A DNA stretch of 64,000 bases from Iningainema tapete BLCC-T55 (GTDB taxonomy: Bacteria > Cyanobacteriota > Cyanobacteriia > Cyanobacteriales > Nostocaceae), in assembly GCF_014698965.1 (NCBI RefSeq), contig NZ_JACXAE010000039.1, forward strand, positions 106,248 through 170,247, given 5' to 3'. The notes under the pieces are model-generated. The model was given only the letters and a program-made list of their open reading frames with translations, made no database searches and was not told where the DNA came from. This document shows positions 16,267 through 25,178 of the stretch, piece by piece. The position numbers and the translations under genes are program-made. Each line of letters opens with the position of its first letter. The first letter of the stretch is position 1.

Positions 16267-17256
16267 ATGAATTCCGACCTGATGCCGTCGCCTGAATCGT
16301 CAAATAAGTCTACTTCCGATGAAACTTTAATCAGCAAGGAAATTCCTGCTGATGTTCAAGCTACCGAATCTCAACCAGAGAATTCGCCTTCTCGCCCCAG
16401 CGAGAATAATGATACTCAGTTGGCAAATCGACTTCAACCGATTCCTCCCCCAAGTGAGCCATTACAATATCGTGCAATCGGCTTAGTCCGAGGTCGCTAT
16501 CTTGCTAGTAGTGAACAATTCACTCAAGGTATAATGCTGACCACAGATGAAACACCACTCGAAGCCGTCCTCTTGGGTCGGATTATGAGTTTAGTCAAAA
16601 ATCACTTAGACTTAGAAAAAGAACATCTGTGGGTAGTTTATCCACGCACTAGGCAAGAAAACGATAAATTACACCTCCAGATTGTGGGAGTTTGGGAGCC
16701 AGAAAACTTGGCGAAAAATCTCGCACAAGAAGACGAAGATTTGACTGAACAAGAAAAGCAAATCTCTAATAATGGTTTATCACAACACCTCACACCTTCA
16801 TCAGAAATTATCGATGGTGGTTTCTCTGTTCGCGGCGAGGTAGTTTACCAGTCGTTTGATACAGGAAATTTAGTCATCAAAATTAAGCAGGCTGCCCGTA
16901 AACCAACGGATAAAGCAAAGTATTTCAAGTTAAAAATTAAAGGTAAGCTGGACACCAAAGCCGTCGGAAAATTCTGGGACTTGCAAGTCAAGCGAGAAGC
17001 TGATGATTTGGTGGTAGGAAGCGGTGAGGCGATCGCCGAGCTGCCCAAGAAACGCCGACCACCTATGAGAGGTGGTGGAGGGCGTCGTCCTCCCAGTGGC
17101 GGTAGCAGGAAACCATTCCTACCCAGAAAAAGCGGAGAAACTCCTCGTCCCATTAAGAAAACAGGAGACGCCTCCAGTCCAACACCGCCAAGACCTTCTT
17201 CACCATTAAAACCCATTCCTAAGCCAGTTAAGCGTCCCAAACCACCTGAAACATAA
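16267..17256 (+). CDS. Hypothetical protein with basic proline-rich tail
   Basis: About 329 residues from the ATG at 16267 (MNSDLMPSPES), which has AAGGA six bases upstream; reading on from an upstream TTG at 16189 adds an unlikely leader. The N-terminus is acidic and Ser/Pro rich (1-65). A folded central domain (~70-255) contains YRAIGLVRGRYLASSEQF, then HLWVVYPRTRQENDKLHLQI. The C-terminal ~75 residues are a disordered Arg/Gly/Pro-rich tail (PPMRGGGGRRPPSGGSRK) like RNA-binding tails. No family recognised. A nucleic-acid role is only suggested by the tail. Confidence 0.7.
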   Translation: MNSDLMPSPESSNKSTSDETLISKEIPADVQATESQPENSPSRPSENNDTQLANRLQPIPPPSEPLQYRAIGLVRGRYLASSEQFTQGIMLTTDETPLEAVLLGRIMSLVKNHLDLEKEHLWVVYPRTRQENDKLHLQIVGVWEPENLAKNLAQEDEDLTEQEKQISNNGLSQHLTPSSEIIDGGFSVRGEVVYQSFDTGNLVIKIKQAARKPTDKAKYFKLKIKGKLDTKAVGKFWDLQVKREADDLVVGSGEAIAELPKKRRPPMRGGGGRRPPSGGSRKPFLPRKSGETPRPIKKTGDASSPTPPRPSSPLKPIPKPVKRPKPPET

Positions 17257-17306
17257 GCAGGGAGGCAGGGGAGGAATTAACTGCCCCTGCTCTCCCTGCT
17301 CTCTTC

Positions 17307-18476
17307 TCAGAACTCCGTCCAACGATCTTGGGGGAGAAAAGACCGCTCGGTGGGAAGTTGTGCTACAGGTTCAGTTAAGGTGAATTTACCTGACTCAATC
17401 CACTGTTTCAACTCTTGGGCGACTTGCTTAGAGAGAAACATACTTGCCAGTGGTGCGACGCGCACTGTTTTGTCTTCAATGGTGATGCGCCCTGATTTAA
17501 GTTGAGCGTAACTGACTAACCCAAAGGTGGGACGAACTCGCCGGGGAATGGAAAAGTCTACTATCGGCGCTACTAAGTCTTTGTCTGTTACTGCGCATTT
17601 GGCTACTACTTCTTCGTTTAATACTGGGAGTGGTACGCCTACGCCCAACATCAAAGAAGGACCGTAACTTTTGAAGTAACAACCACGTACCCAACGAGCA
17701 TCCATCTGCTTGGCATCGCCAATTAAAGCTAAAGTCGCAGCCGGACCAATCGGTGTACGATTTGGTAAACGCTTTTGTAAAGGGAAGTGTTGAGTGCCTT
17801 CCCATGCTATGTAACCAATACCACCACCTAAGAAAATCCGCGTGCCAATACCTATTAGTTGTAAATCGGGATCGTTAAGTAAGGGAGAAATGGCACCAGG
17901 GTTAGAGTAAACAGCATTGCCCAAACGTGGTTGTAATGGACCAAGATATGTAAATAGTGGGCGATCGCCTCCATTCACCCCTACAATAAAATTTTGGTAT
18001 AAGTTACGCGGATTGAATAAATAAAACTGATTAATAGTTTCACGAGTGATAGTAGTTTCAAAACTTGCTCTAGGGTAACAATCTGTTACCTGCCCTTGCG
18101 CTCTTACTTGTATCGGTTTCCCTGCAATCAAATCTTCGATTACGTGTCCACCACCGCGTTCTCGGACTTCTTCCCCGTCTACCTCTTCCACTGGACAACT
18201 AGCACCCAAGTATAAATCTACAGCGCCAAAACCAGAGTACGTAGGTACACCATCTAACCAGCAGCGGCGAATTTTAATTGGTGGGTCAGTATGACCCAAG
18301 TTAATAATAGCACCACTAGATTCCATCGGCTCAAAAGTGCCAGTGGTGACAACATCAACCTCCTTAGCAGTTTTAGTAACCCCGTTTTCTGCAACTCGTG
18401 CTTTTAATTCTTCAGCAGTTAATACCAGCGCACGATTACTAGTAATTTTGTCATTTATTTCCGCAATTGTTCGCAT
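17307..18476 (-). CDS. DUF39 homocysteine biosynthesis protein (HcyS-type)
   Basis: 389 residues of the DUF39/HcyBio family (MRTIAEINDKITSNRALVLT start; GAVDLYLGASCPVEE; GGGIGYIAWEGTQH; GYCYFK-like RGCYFKSYGPSLMLGVGVP). In methanogens and some anaerobes it makes homocysteine from aspartate semialdehyde and sulfide with a ferredoxin-like partner; in cyanobacteria homologues are annotated on similarity only. The catalytic-type Cys in GASCPVEE is kept. The archaeal members carry CBS or NIL/ferredoxin modules, absent here, so any electron partner would be separate. It faces the 16267 gene tail to tail. Confidence 0.85.
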   Translation of the reverse strand: MRTIAEINDKITSNRALVLTAEELKARVAENGVTKTAKEVDVVTTGTFEPMESSGAIINLGHTDPPIKIRRCWLDGVPTYSGFGAVDLYLGASCPVEEVDGEEVRERGGGHVIEDLIAGKPIQVRAQGQVTDCYPRASFETTITRETINQFYLFNPRNLYQNFIVGVNGGDRPLFTYLGPLQPRLGNAVYSNPGAISPLLNDPDLQLIGIGTRIFLGGGIGYIAWEGTQHFPLQKRLPNRTPIGPAATLALIGDAKQMDARWVRGCYFKSYGPSLMLGVGVPLPVLNEEVVAKCAVTDKDLVAPIVDFSIPRRVRPTFGLVSYAQLKSGRITIEDKTVRVAPLASMFLSKQVAQELKQWIESGKFTLTEPVAQLPTERSFLPQDRWTEF

Positions 18477-18500
18477 ATATAATGTAGCGAATTAACATAT

Positions 18501-18776
18501 TTAGGGCGAAATGGCTGCCAAGTAGTTGGTTAAATCAGTTTGGCTAGTGAAATCTAACAGCGCCTCTGCCAAATCTTCAAGTTGAGTTATGGATAAGGCG
18601 CGAATTCGCTGTTCCAATTCAGGCTCAATCACAGCAAACCTACGAGTAAGTAGTCGTAAAATCAGCGCCTGCGCTTCTTTTTTCTTTCCTCGTTCCTCTC
18701 CTTTTTGAAGGATATCTTGATAAATCACAGATTCTTGCATAATTTCCTCTCTAAGATGCAGCTTTAATTTCGGCAT
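18501..18776 (-). pseudogene. C-terminal remnant of Rpn/DUF4351 nuclease-family protein
   Basis: 91 residues covering only the C-terminal end of Rpn-family (PD-(D/E)XK, recombination-promoting nuclease/putative transposase) proteins: KLKLHLREEIMQESVIYQDI, then GEERGKKKEAQALILRLLTR and the DUF4351 segment (EPELEQRIRALSITQLEDLAEALLDF in two parts). The nuclease domain is absent. The upstream frame runs into the decayed XRE gene. Treated as a truncated, probably inactive gene. Confidence 0.65.
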
Positions 18777-19286
18777 CCATACGAGCGGGTTGCCGTAATG
18801 ATCGTTAGTTCTCCACTAAGAAAATCGTTAATTTCTGAAACTACAATACAATGTTGTAACTTAATACCCAATGCCTCTGCTACTTCTATTACAGTATCAA
18901 AGCTAGCATTTTGATAATCTTTCTTTTCATATTCTTTTATTTGCTATAGCAGTTAATCGCGTGAGCGCTGCTATTTCTTTTTCAGTGATTTTTTGCGCAA
19001 TTCTCACCTTGACCAAAATCTCGCCAATTTCATCTATTTTGATATTGACATTTTGCAACACCAATGTATTTACCGGATTGTGGTTTTTGAACGATTCGTA
19101 TTCTCCTATTTCCGACTGAAGATTTTTGATATGAGCGTAGTAAGAATCTATTAATAAATGCCACCATTCTGGATCGTTGCGTCTTTTTTCTTCATTTTGA
19201 TGTAAGCTAATAATTGCTTGTTGAAATTTTTCAACCCAAGATTTAGTAACCATTAACTCGTGTTCGTTCTTAATCATGGCTCCCAC
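18764..19286 (-). pseudogene. Frameshifted XRE-family regulator
   Basis: The first frame (19286 to ~18950) encodes an N-terminal domain and the start of a helix-turn-helix (LVKVRIAQKITEKEIAALTRLTAIA). One extra base near 18945-18950 moves the rest into another frame: QIKEYEKKDYQNASFDTVIE, then VAEALGIKLQHC, continuing to the stop at 18764. Restoring the frame gives a full HTH regulator of a size common in cyanobacteria, often paired with toxin or Rpn-like genes. It overlaps the start of the Rpn remnant. Either a true pseudogene or a base-calling error. Confidence 0.65.
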
Positions 19287-19382
19287 CTCAATAAATCTAT
19301 TGCTATGATACCTAATTAATAGAAAAAGCCTAACATTAAAGCAAAAAATTAGAGCGAGATTAATTAGTAAAATAGCGATCGC

Positions 19383-20105
19383 TCACCCCAATCGTCCAGT
19401 TAAACTAGCGATCGCCGCCGCCAGTTCTGTAGGTTCCACTGGCTTTGTTAAAACCACTCGCAAGCCGGGGAATATAATTCGATTACGGTTTTTACCTGTG
19501 GCGATCGCCGGAATTTGTCTTGCCAATTCTGCCTCAAGAAGTTGAATTTGATTGACAAAAGCACTCAAATCTGCTTCAGATATATCACAATCAACAACAA
19601 TAATATTAGGCTGAATCTGCCCTAGCTCTAGTGGAGCAACCGCCACACTCACCGCTGTCACTTGTGCCCCACGTATCAATCCCAGTACACTAAGTTGCTC
19701 GCGGGTATCAGGTTCATCTGCCACAACCAGAATGTGTAAGCCTTCCAAGTTGAGCAAACCAAACTGAAATCCGGGCATCTTAGTTTTACCCCAGTCACAC
19801 ATCAACTCTGTAATTGGGTTGAGCGTTTCACCTTGGAGAGTTAATGAATATTCGACTCTAGGTGGTTTTTCCCGATACACCTGTCGATGAATCAACCCAT
19901 CAGCTTCTAACTCGCGTAACTGTGTAGTTAGAACTTTTTGAGTGATTCCAGGAATTAAATGCATCAGTTCAGTGAAACGTTTTGCACTCTTTCTCAGCCA
20001 CCACAGAATTGTACACTTCCACTTGCCACCAATTACCTCAAGAGTAACTTCCACCGGACAGCCGTATCGCTTCTCTAACATGCTCATAACTCCATTAGTA
20101 TCCAT
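19383..20105 (-). CDS. HxlR-type winged-helix regulator fused to a receiver domain
   Basis: About 240 residues. Start is uncertain: ATG at 20123, 20105 or 20081, the last preceded by GGAG. Residues ~10-105 form an HxlR winged helix ([20 protein letters not shown], then [21 protein letters not shown]). A receiver-like domain (~115-240) follows, with [13 protein letters not shown], a phospho-acceptor-type Asp in VVDCDIS (codon 19590) and Lys in [12 protein letters not shown]. Only one acidic residue stands at the usual Asp pair. HxlR proteins normally lack receivers. It is divergent from an SDR gene with ~70 bases between starts, the typical layout for a regulator of that neighbour. Confidence 0.82.
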   Translation of the reverse strand: MDTNGVMSMLEKRYGCPVEVTLEVIGGKWKCTILWWLRKSAKRFTELMHLIPGITQKVLTTQLRELEADGLIHRQVYREKPPRVEYSLTLQGETLNPITELMCDWGKTKMPGFQFGLLNLEGLHILVVADEPDTREQLSVLGLIRGAQVTAVSVAVAPLELGQIQPNIIVVDCDISEADLSAFVNQIQLLEAELARQIPAIATGKNRNRIIFPGLRVVLTKPVEPTELAAAIASLTGRLG

Positions 20106-20174
20106 TTGGTAACAATAAATCACCTGTGGTATACATGCTCAAAGTGATTTTTGTACCCCAGTAAGCGAGAATAT

Positions 20175-20891
20175 ATGAACTTACAAAACAAAGTGGCATT
20201 AATTACAGGTGCAAGTAGCGGCATTGGTAAGGCAATTGCTCAAGAACTCAATCAAGCAGGAATGAAGTTGGTGCTGACAGCGCGATCGCAAGATAAACTC
20301 GATGATCTGGCATCATCACTACAACAAGCCAAGGTGCTTGCTGGAGCAATTACCGATCCGGATATGCCCCAAAAGCTACTTGATGCAGCCCTCGAAAACT
20401 TTGGACAATTGGACGTAGTTATCAACAACGCTGGTGTAATGACTGTTGGCGCGATAGAAGAAGTAGATATTGAAGCTATCTGCCAGATGGTACAGTTGAA
20501 TGTAGAGTCAGTTTACCGCATGGCTTACACAGTTTTGCGACACTTCAAAAAAGCTGGTAGTGGGTTTCTCATCAATACATCTAGTATTTCTGGATTAAAG
20601 ACTGTCCCTCAATACGGTGCATACAACGGCACAAAGTATGCTATTGAGGCGTTTACTGATGCTCTACGCATGGAATTGGCAGGTACGGGAATCAAAGTAG
20701 CAGCGATCGCTCCTGGTACAGTAGATACAGGCTTATACGATCACTGGAACCAAGAGGACAAATCCTACGTTACCTCTGGTGGCGCTCTCCAACCGGAGGA
20801 TATTGCCCGTAGTGTCCGATTCATTCTGGAGCAACCCGATCATGTTTTGATTCCTCGAATGCTGGTTGTACCAACAAATCAACCTGTCTAA
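20175..20891 (+). CDS. Short-chain dehydrogenase/reductase
   Basis: 239 residues from the ATG at 20175 (MNLQNKVALITGASSGIG). Classical SDR: cofactor motif TGASSGIG, NNAG (INNAGVM), active-site Ser in NTSSISG and YxxxK (YNGTKYAIEAF). The Arg after the second strand (ARSQDK) favours NADPH. Substrate unknown; sequence is close to the YdfG-like group of SDRs. Likely controlled by the divergent HxlR-receiver gene, as HxlR proteins often sense electrophiles or aldehydes and regulate adjacent oxidoreductases (inference from family habits). Confidence 0.92.
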   Translation: MNLQNKVALITGASSGIGKAIAQELNQAGMKLVLTARSQDKLDDLASSLQQAKVLAGAITDPDMPQKLLDAALENFGQLDVVINNAGVMTVGAIEEVDIEAICQMVQLNVESVYRMAYTVLRHFKKAGSGFLINTSSISGLKTVPQYGAYNGTKYAIEAFTDALRMELAGTGIKVAAIAPGTVDTGLYDHWNQEDKSYVTSGGALQPEDIARSVRFILEQPDHVLIPRMLVVPTNQPV

Positions 20892-20929
20892 ATCAAAAGT
20901 TCAGACAATCTTCATGCCCCCCCTCTTTG

Positions 20930-20958
20930 CCCCCCCTTATTAAGGGGGGGTTGGGGGG
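20930..20958. repeat. CCCCCCCTTA / TAAGGGGGGG palindrome
   Basis: Perfect 10-bp arms (20930-20939, 20941-20950) with one central base, then TTGGGGGGG. Between the convergent SDR and DUF4174 genes, so it may act as a bidirectional terminator stem. Related to 14039-14060. Confidence 0.55.
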
Positions 20959-20967
20959 GTAATCGAG

Positions 20968-21423
20968 TTACCTACCTCGTTCTCGCATTTCTTGTCGTCG
21001 CATGGGCATAGCGTCAATTTCATTAAAAATGGCTTTTGCTTGAACTGGAGAGTTATAGCGACTCTTCACACCACCATCTTTACCTACTAAAATGACGCGA
21101 AAATCGTCTTTGCCAACATCAAAGCGATCTCTTAGATTAGCATTACTCTCCTCATCTGCTAAAACCTGAACAAGAACCAAATCTCTATCGGCAAAACCTG
21201 GCTTGTACTGATTAAATAGCTGCATTTGCTGCTGGTAAGCACTTGCTTTCTCTGATGGTGCAAATACTAGCAGCACACGATTTTTCCATTTTTGAGAACT
21301 GAGGTTAAATGACGACATTTTCACTGTTTGATTTGTTTGAGCAGGAGTTGCACCAGCCTTGCTTACTGGCGATAGAAATAGAAATGTTAGTAGGGGAAGG
21401 AGAAGTAATGCTGATTTTTTCAT
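20968..21423 (-). CDS. DUF4174 domain protein, secreted
   Basis: About 151 residues from ATG 21423 (MKKSALLLLPLL); a TTG at 21438 could add five. Cleavable signal peptide to about residue 26. The DUF4174 core follows: WKNRVLLVFAPSEKASAYQQ, DLVLVQVLADEE, FRVILVGKDGGVKSRYNSP. The fold is thioredoxin-like but lacks a CxxC, so no redox role can be claimed. A homologous domain occurs in animal extracellular proteins. Periplasmic location inferred. Confidence 0.82.
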   Translation of the reverse strand: MKKSALLLLPLLTFLFLSPVSKAGATPAQTNQTVKMSSFNLSSQKWKNRVLLVFAPSEKASAYQQQMQLFNQYKPGFADRDLVLVQVLADEESNANLRDRFDVGKDDFRVILVGKDGGVKSRYNSPVQAKAIFNEIDAMPMRRQEMRERGR

Positions 21424-21915
21424 AAGTGTTTTTATCAATGCATATTACGTCGGCTGTTAGTTACAAATATCCTATGACGAATTTGCTCTCAGGCAAGACC
21501 TCTTCGTGCTATTAGTACAAACTGTAGCATTTTTGCCAATAGACCGCTTAGACGGCTGGCAATGTTTCGAGCAGCCCTTGGCAACAGAGGTAGTTGGTTC
21601 ATCGTCAAGATATCTGAATAGAGAATTTATAATTCGGCTGCGTCACCTCAAAATTAAAACATAAATCTCTTATTTATGTTTTAAAAAGTTAGTCTTAACA
21701 GTTGAATTCCTAGATTGAGTATTATATTATTGAAAGGTAATTAGACATTTTATTAAATTTAAATAGGATTAAGTGACAGTAATTAACAATTAACAGTAAA
21801 TTTGTATGGGCTTTCCGGAACGAACGTCCTTACAATTGGGTGTATTTCAAATAGGCGTAGACTGTGACGGATTTGATATTTTGTAAAAAATTGGGTGCTT
21901 GAGGGGGTTGATGAT
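21424..21915. other. Gene-free gap with perfect hairpin and an unassigned short ORF
   Basis: 492 bases. An 11-bp perfect stem (AAAACATAAAT 21656-21666, complement 21672-21682) with a five-base loop lies in the middle. A 52-codon frame (GTG 21506 to TAA 21664) ends in it; it lacks a ribosome site and a recognised family. Around 21806-21830 a decayed GTCCTTAC piece resembles the GTAGAGACG repeat. The last part is the AT-rich leader of the repeat protein. Confidence 0.35.
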
Positions 21916-23040
21916 ATGTCAGTGACCATCGGGAACATGTTCGATCCTAATTTCTATCGTGCTGCTAATTCCGACTTGGCTGGTTATAATGATACTCAAG
22001 CCTTGTCTCACTTCCAGACTTATGGTCTAAACGAAGGTCGTCGCTTCTCACCACTAATTGATTTGAATTTCTACCGATCTAGCAATTCCGATCTCGCCAG
22101 CTTCAACAATAACCAATTGTTGGATCATCTGGAAAATTACGGGATAGCAGAGGGACGCAGCTTTTCCCCTCTTGTTGACCTCAACTACTATCGTGCTTAC
22201 AATAGTGACCTAGCTATATTTGATAATGAGCAACTATTTAATCATTTAAAAACCTATGGTGTCACAGAGAGGCGCAAATTTTCTCCAATTTTGAGTTTAA
22301 CAGAGTATCAGACATTTAACTCTGACCTCAACAACTTAAGTTCTTCTCAACTTTTAAACCACTTTGAAATCAATGGTTTAAATGAAGGGCGTAAGTTTTC
22401 CGACTTTTTCGATCTCAACTACTACCGTACTAACAACAGTGACTTGGCGTCTTTGAACAATAGGCAACTGTTGGAGCATTTTGAAATTTATGGTTTGAAT
22501 GAAGGACGTAAGTCTTCACTCTTTTTTGATGCTGGCTACTACAAAGCAAATAACCCCGACTTAGCTTCTTTAAAAGGTACTCGGTTACTGGAGCACTATC
22601 AATCTTTTGGTCTGTATGAAGGACGCCCTGCTACTATTGACTATGCCGGAAACACGTTAAGTACTGCTCGTCAACTTCCCATCAGCTCAAATGAAACTCG
22701 CGTATATGAATCCGTTGGTTTAGGCGACGCTAGCGACTATTATAGATTTGATTTAAACCAAGCTAGCACTGTGTTTATAAGTGATTATGGCTACTCCAGG
22801 AGCGTACTTGAGCAAGTACTTGATAGCAACGGGCAGATTATCAGTTCTAGAAACTCCGGAATTTCCTCACCTAGAACTACTAGTTCTAGTGCTACTAATC
22901 TTACTATTGATGATTTAATACGGATTGTTGATGGATGGCAATTAATTTCATTGGCTCCTGGTACTTACTACATACGCATTCAACCCCAAGCTGGTAACAC
23001 TAATTACGTTCTTACCATTGGTGTTGAACAGATACTGTGA
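21916..23040 (+). CDS. Six-fold repeat protein with C-terminal PPC domain
   Basis: 374 residues from ATG 21916 (MSVTIGNMFDPNFY). Residues ~9-242 are six tandem ~39-residue repeats, each like FDLNYYRxxNSDLAxxxxxQLLxHFxxYGLNEGRxFSP, strongly conserved in the Tyr-Tyr, N-x-DL, HF and GLNEGR positions. Residues ~250-374 look like a bacterial pre-peptidase C-terminal (PPC) domain (ASDYYRFDL, then LAPGTYYIRIQP). No Sec signal is seen; PPC proteins are usually extracellular. The same repeat occurs in large cyanobacterial surface and calcium-binding proteins. Likely a surface or binding protein; function unknown. Confidence 0.8.
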   Translation: MSVTIGNMFDPNFYRAANSDLAGYNDTQALSHFQTYGLNEGRRFSPLIDLNFYRSSNSDLASFNNNQLLDHLENYGIAEGRSFSPLVDLNYYRAYNSDLAIFDNEQLFNHLKTYGVTERRKFSPILSLTEYQTFNSDLNNLSSSQLLNHFEINGLNEGRKFSDFFDLNYYRTNNSDLASLNNRQLLEHFEIYGLNEGRKSSLFFDAGYYKANNPDLASLKGTRLLEHYQSFGLYEGRPATIDYAGNTLSTARQLPISSNETRVYESVGLGDASDYYRFDLNQASTVFISDYGYSRSVLEQVLDSNGQIISSRNSGISSPRTTSSSATNLTIDDLIRIVDGWQLISLAPGTYYIRIQPQAGNTNYVLTIGVEQIL

Positions 23041-23184
23041 GAAAAATCGTTAACCAGTAAAACCCGCTCTTATCGTAAGCTCTGGGATAAAACCAAGGTA
23101 ACTACCGGATTCCAGTAGTTATACGCATTCAATTTCAAAATCAAAAATGAAAACGTCCCCAAGATAGTAAACGGTGCGCAGGTT

Positions 23185-23224
23185 GTTTGTAATAAGCGCT
23201 CTTTGCGCTTACTACGAACTTTAA
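23185..23224. repeat. GTAGTAAGCGC palindromic repeat, copy 2
   Basis: GTTTGTAATAAGCGC, TCTTT, then GCGCTTACTACGAACTTT. It overlaps the stop region of the SPL gene by a few bases. Same family as 8511-8569 and 63159-63192. Confidence 0.65.
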
Positions 23225-24273
23225 AAAGCATAGCGAATTGTGCAGTAGGGTAGCTGCTGGCGAGCGCTGTTGACAAAATTGCTTAACCAACTGCCCTTTA
23301 AACCCGTGCTTGTAGCGCGTACATTGATGCCACCTGTTGAGGATTGCTTCTGTTCTTGTAATTCAGGTTGCCATAAAATATCTTCTGCTTGAGGATGCCA
23401 ACCCATATTTACCTGATGCAGTTCCTCATTATGGGTAATAAAAATTACTTCTGCTTGTAGTTGCTGTTTAGCAGCAGGTGATAAAGTATCATCCACTTGC
23501 TCAAACAACTGTTGATAGTCTCTTAACCAACCGTCATAGTAGATGACTGGTGCAAAGTTGACGTGAACTTCATAGCCCGCCTCAACAAAATCATTGATTG
23601 CGCCAATGCGTTCAGGTATACTAGAAGTACGTACATCTACTACTTGAGCCATTGACTGAGGCATTCGACTGAAACGAATGCGAGTCTTGCCTTGCGGGTC
23701 ATAGGTAAGCAAGTCTCTGTTAACATGCTTGGTAGCAAATGTTGCTTTTGCGTTAGGGAAACTTCTAAACAGGGTAACAATATCTTTAACGTTGTTGCAA
23801 ATAGCAGCATCCACGGAACAATCGCTGTTCTCGCCAATTTCGTATACCCAGTAAGTCGGATCTACTTGGTTAAGTTCTAGCTTCATGCCCTGTTTAGCAG
23901 TGTGTCGCTCTAAGTAGCGGCAAGTTTGCTCAATGTTGACAAATGTGGTGATGGGATTTGCGTAACCTTTACGCCGAGCATTGTAGCAGTAAACACAAGC
24001 CTGTGCGCAGCCGTTAGCATGGGAAGGAGCGACAAAATCTGAGCTACGGCAGTTAGGGCGACACTGGAGAGACTTCTTGACGCCTAATACCAAAACAGTG
24101 CGTTTAATTCTGTTCCAATCTTCTACTAAGTCAGAGTTGCCATGTAATTCGGGAATTTTCCAATGAGAAGCTACCTCAATGAGTTTGGCATCAGGGTACT
24201 GTGCCAATATTTCTTGACCTCTGGTATAGTTAGCAACAGCGGGTTCGTAATAAATCTCTTTAATATTTAGCAA
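23221..24273 (-). CDS. Spore photoproduct lyase-family radical SAM protein
   Basis: 350 residues. The 4Fe-4S/SAM motif is Cys89-x3-Cys93-x2-Cys96 (CAQACVYCYN), the spacing of radical SAM enzymes. A second pair, C71 and C75 (CRPNC), lies just before it. Later conserved parts are KATFATKHVNRDLL, RIRFSRMPQS and EVHVNFAPVIYYDGW. Overall it matches the SPL family; non-sporulating cyanobacteria carry related proteins whose substrate is unproven, perhaps DNA photoproduct repair. Start is TTG at 24273 (MLNIKEIYYEP), with no better in-frame ATG nearby. Length is normal for the family. Confidence 0.85.
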   Translation of the reverse strand: MLNIKEIYYEPAVANYTRGQEILAQYPDAKLIEVASHWKIPELHGNSDLVEDWNRIKRTVLVLGVKKSLQCRPNCRSSDFVAPSHANGCAQACVYCYNARRKGYANPITTFVNIEQTCRYLERHTAKQGMKLELNQVDPTYWVYEIGENSDCSVDAAICNNVKDIVTLFRSFPNAKATFATKHVNRDLLTYDPQGKTRIRFSRMPQSMAQVVDVRTSSIPERIGAINDFVEAGYEVHVNFAPVIYYDGWLRDYQQLFEQVDDTLSPAAKQQLQAEVIFITHNEELHQVNMGWHPQAEDILWQPELQEQKQSSTGGINVRATSTGLKGSWLSNFVNSARQQLPYCTIRYAF

Positions 24274-24522
24274 TCGACGTAAAGCGTTACTTTAAACTGG
24301 GGGACTAGTTTGTTGTGAAGAGATAGTTTCCAGCGTCATTTAAGTTCTTGATGTCGTCAACACTTTAGTGTATTTAAGCTGGACGGATGAACTGGTACGG
24401 TAAGCCGTAGTAGGTAAATAATGATATCCCAACCTACTAGTTTTCTAGTGTTACAATTATGGAAGTGCGAAAAACACTGCGGTATTCTAATAAGATAGAA
24501 GAAAGACAGAGTACAAAGATTG

Positions 24523-24807
24523 ATGCAGATTCAGATTGCTTTACCGGACGATGTTGCTCATTCCTTAGAAACGAAATGGGGCAACTTAGAACGCAAGTTG
24601 CTGGAAATGCTTGTGGAAAAAGCTTATCTTGAAGGTTCCATCAGTGTGGGGAAGGTGCGAGAGTTGCTGGGAATGTCTACACGCTTAGAAGCTGATGCCT
24701 TTCTCAAAGCAAAAGGCATTGATTTACAGTATAACGAAACTGATTACGTGAGCGATCGCCAAACCCATGAGCAACTTCGACAAGAAGGAAAGTTAAACTA
24801 TAAATGA
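24523..24807 (+). CDS. UPF0175 family antitoxin
   Basis: 94 residues from ATG 24523. UPF0175 features: an N-terminal strand (MQIQIALPDDV), then KLLEMLVEKAYLEGSISVGK and VRELLGMSTRLEADAFLKAKG, a small winged or ribbon-helix-like DNA-binding antitoxin fold. The stop overlaps the start of the next gene (ATGA), the standard layout for a UPF0175/DUF3368 toxin-antitoxin pair. The partner toxin is interrupted by an IS200/IS605 element, so this is an orphaned antitoxin. It would normally neutralise the toxin and repress the operon. Confidence 0.85.
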   Translation: MQIQIALPDDVAHSLETKWGNLERKLLEMLVEKAYLEGSISVGKVRELLGMSTRLEADAFLKAKGIDLQYNETDYVSDRQTHEQLRQEGKLNYK

Positions 24808-25100
24808 TTGTAGTTGCGGATACATCGCCAATTTGTTATCTTTTGTTGATTGGTGAAATAGATGTACTTCCCCAACTATATGGTAAGGTAGTGATTCCTG
24901 AAATTGTTCAAAAAGAACTAATTAATGCTCGTTCTCCAAATATCGTCCAAACATGGATTCAAACACCACCTACATGGTTGGTAATTCAATCGGTAAATAC
25001 TTTATCTGATGAGAATTTAGATAGCTTAGATCCCGGTGAGCGTGACGCCATTGTTCTAGCAGAACAGCAAAAAGCCAATTTAGCTTAACCCAAAAGAAGC

Positions 25101-25127
25101 CCCACATCTGACCGAAGGCAGTGTGGG
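25101..25127. repeat. IS left-end hairpin
   Basis: CCCACA...TGTGGG with CTGACCGAAGGCAG between; the likely TnpA recognition structure. It shares the CCGAAGG loop with the right end. Confidence 0.6.
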
Positions 25128-25178
25128 ATGAATTTTGGGGCAATGACGAAAGCACCCCCGACCTATGTTGACTGACAG

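Noticed and set aside
21506..21664. 52-codon ORF in the gap upstream of the repeat protein
   Set aside because: No ribosome site or recognisable family, and it ends inside a hairpin.
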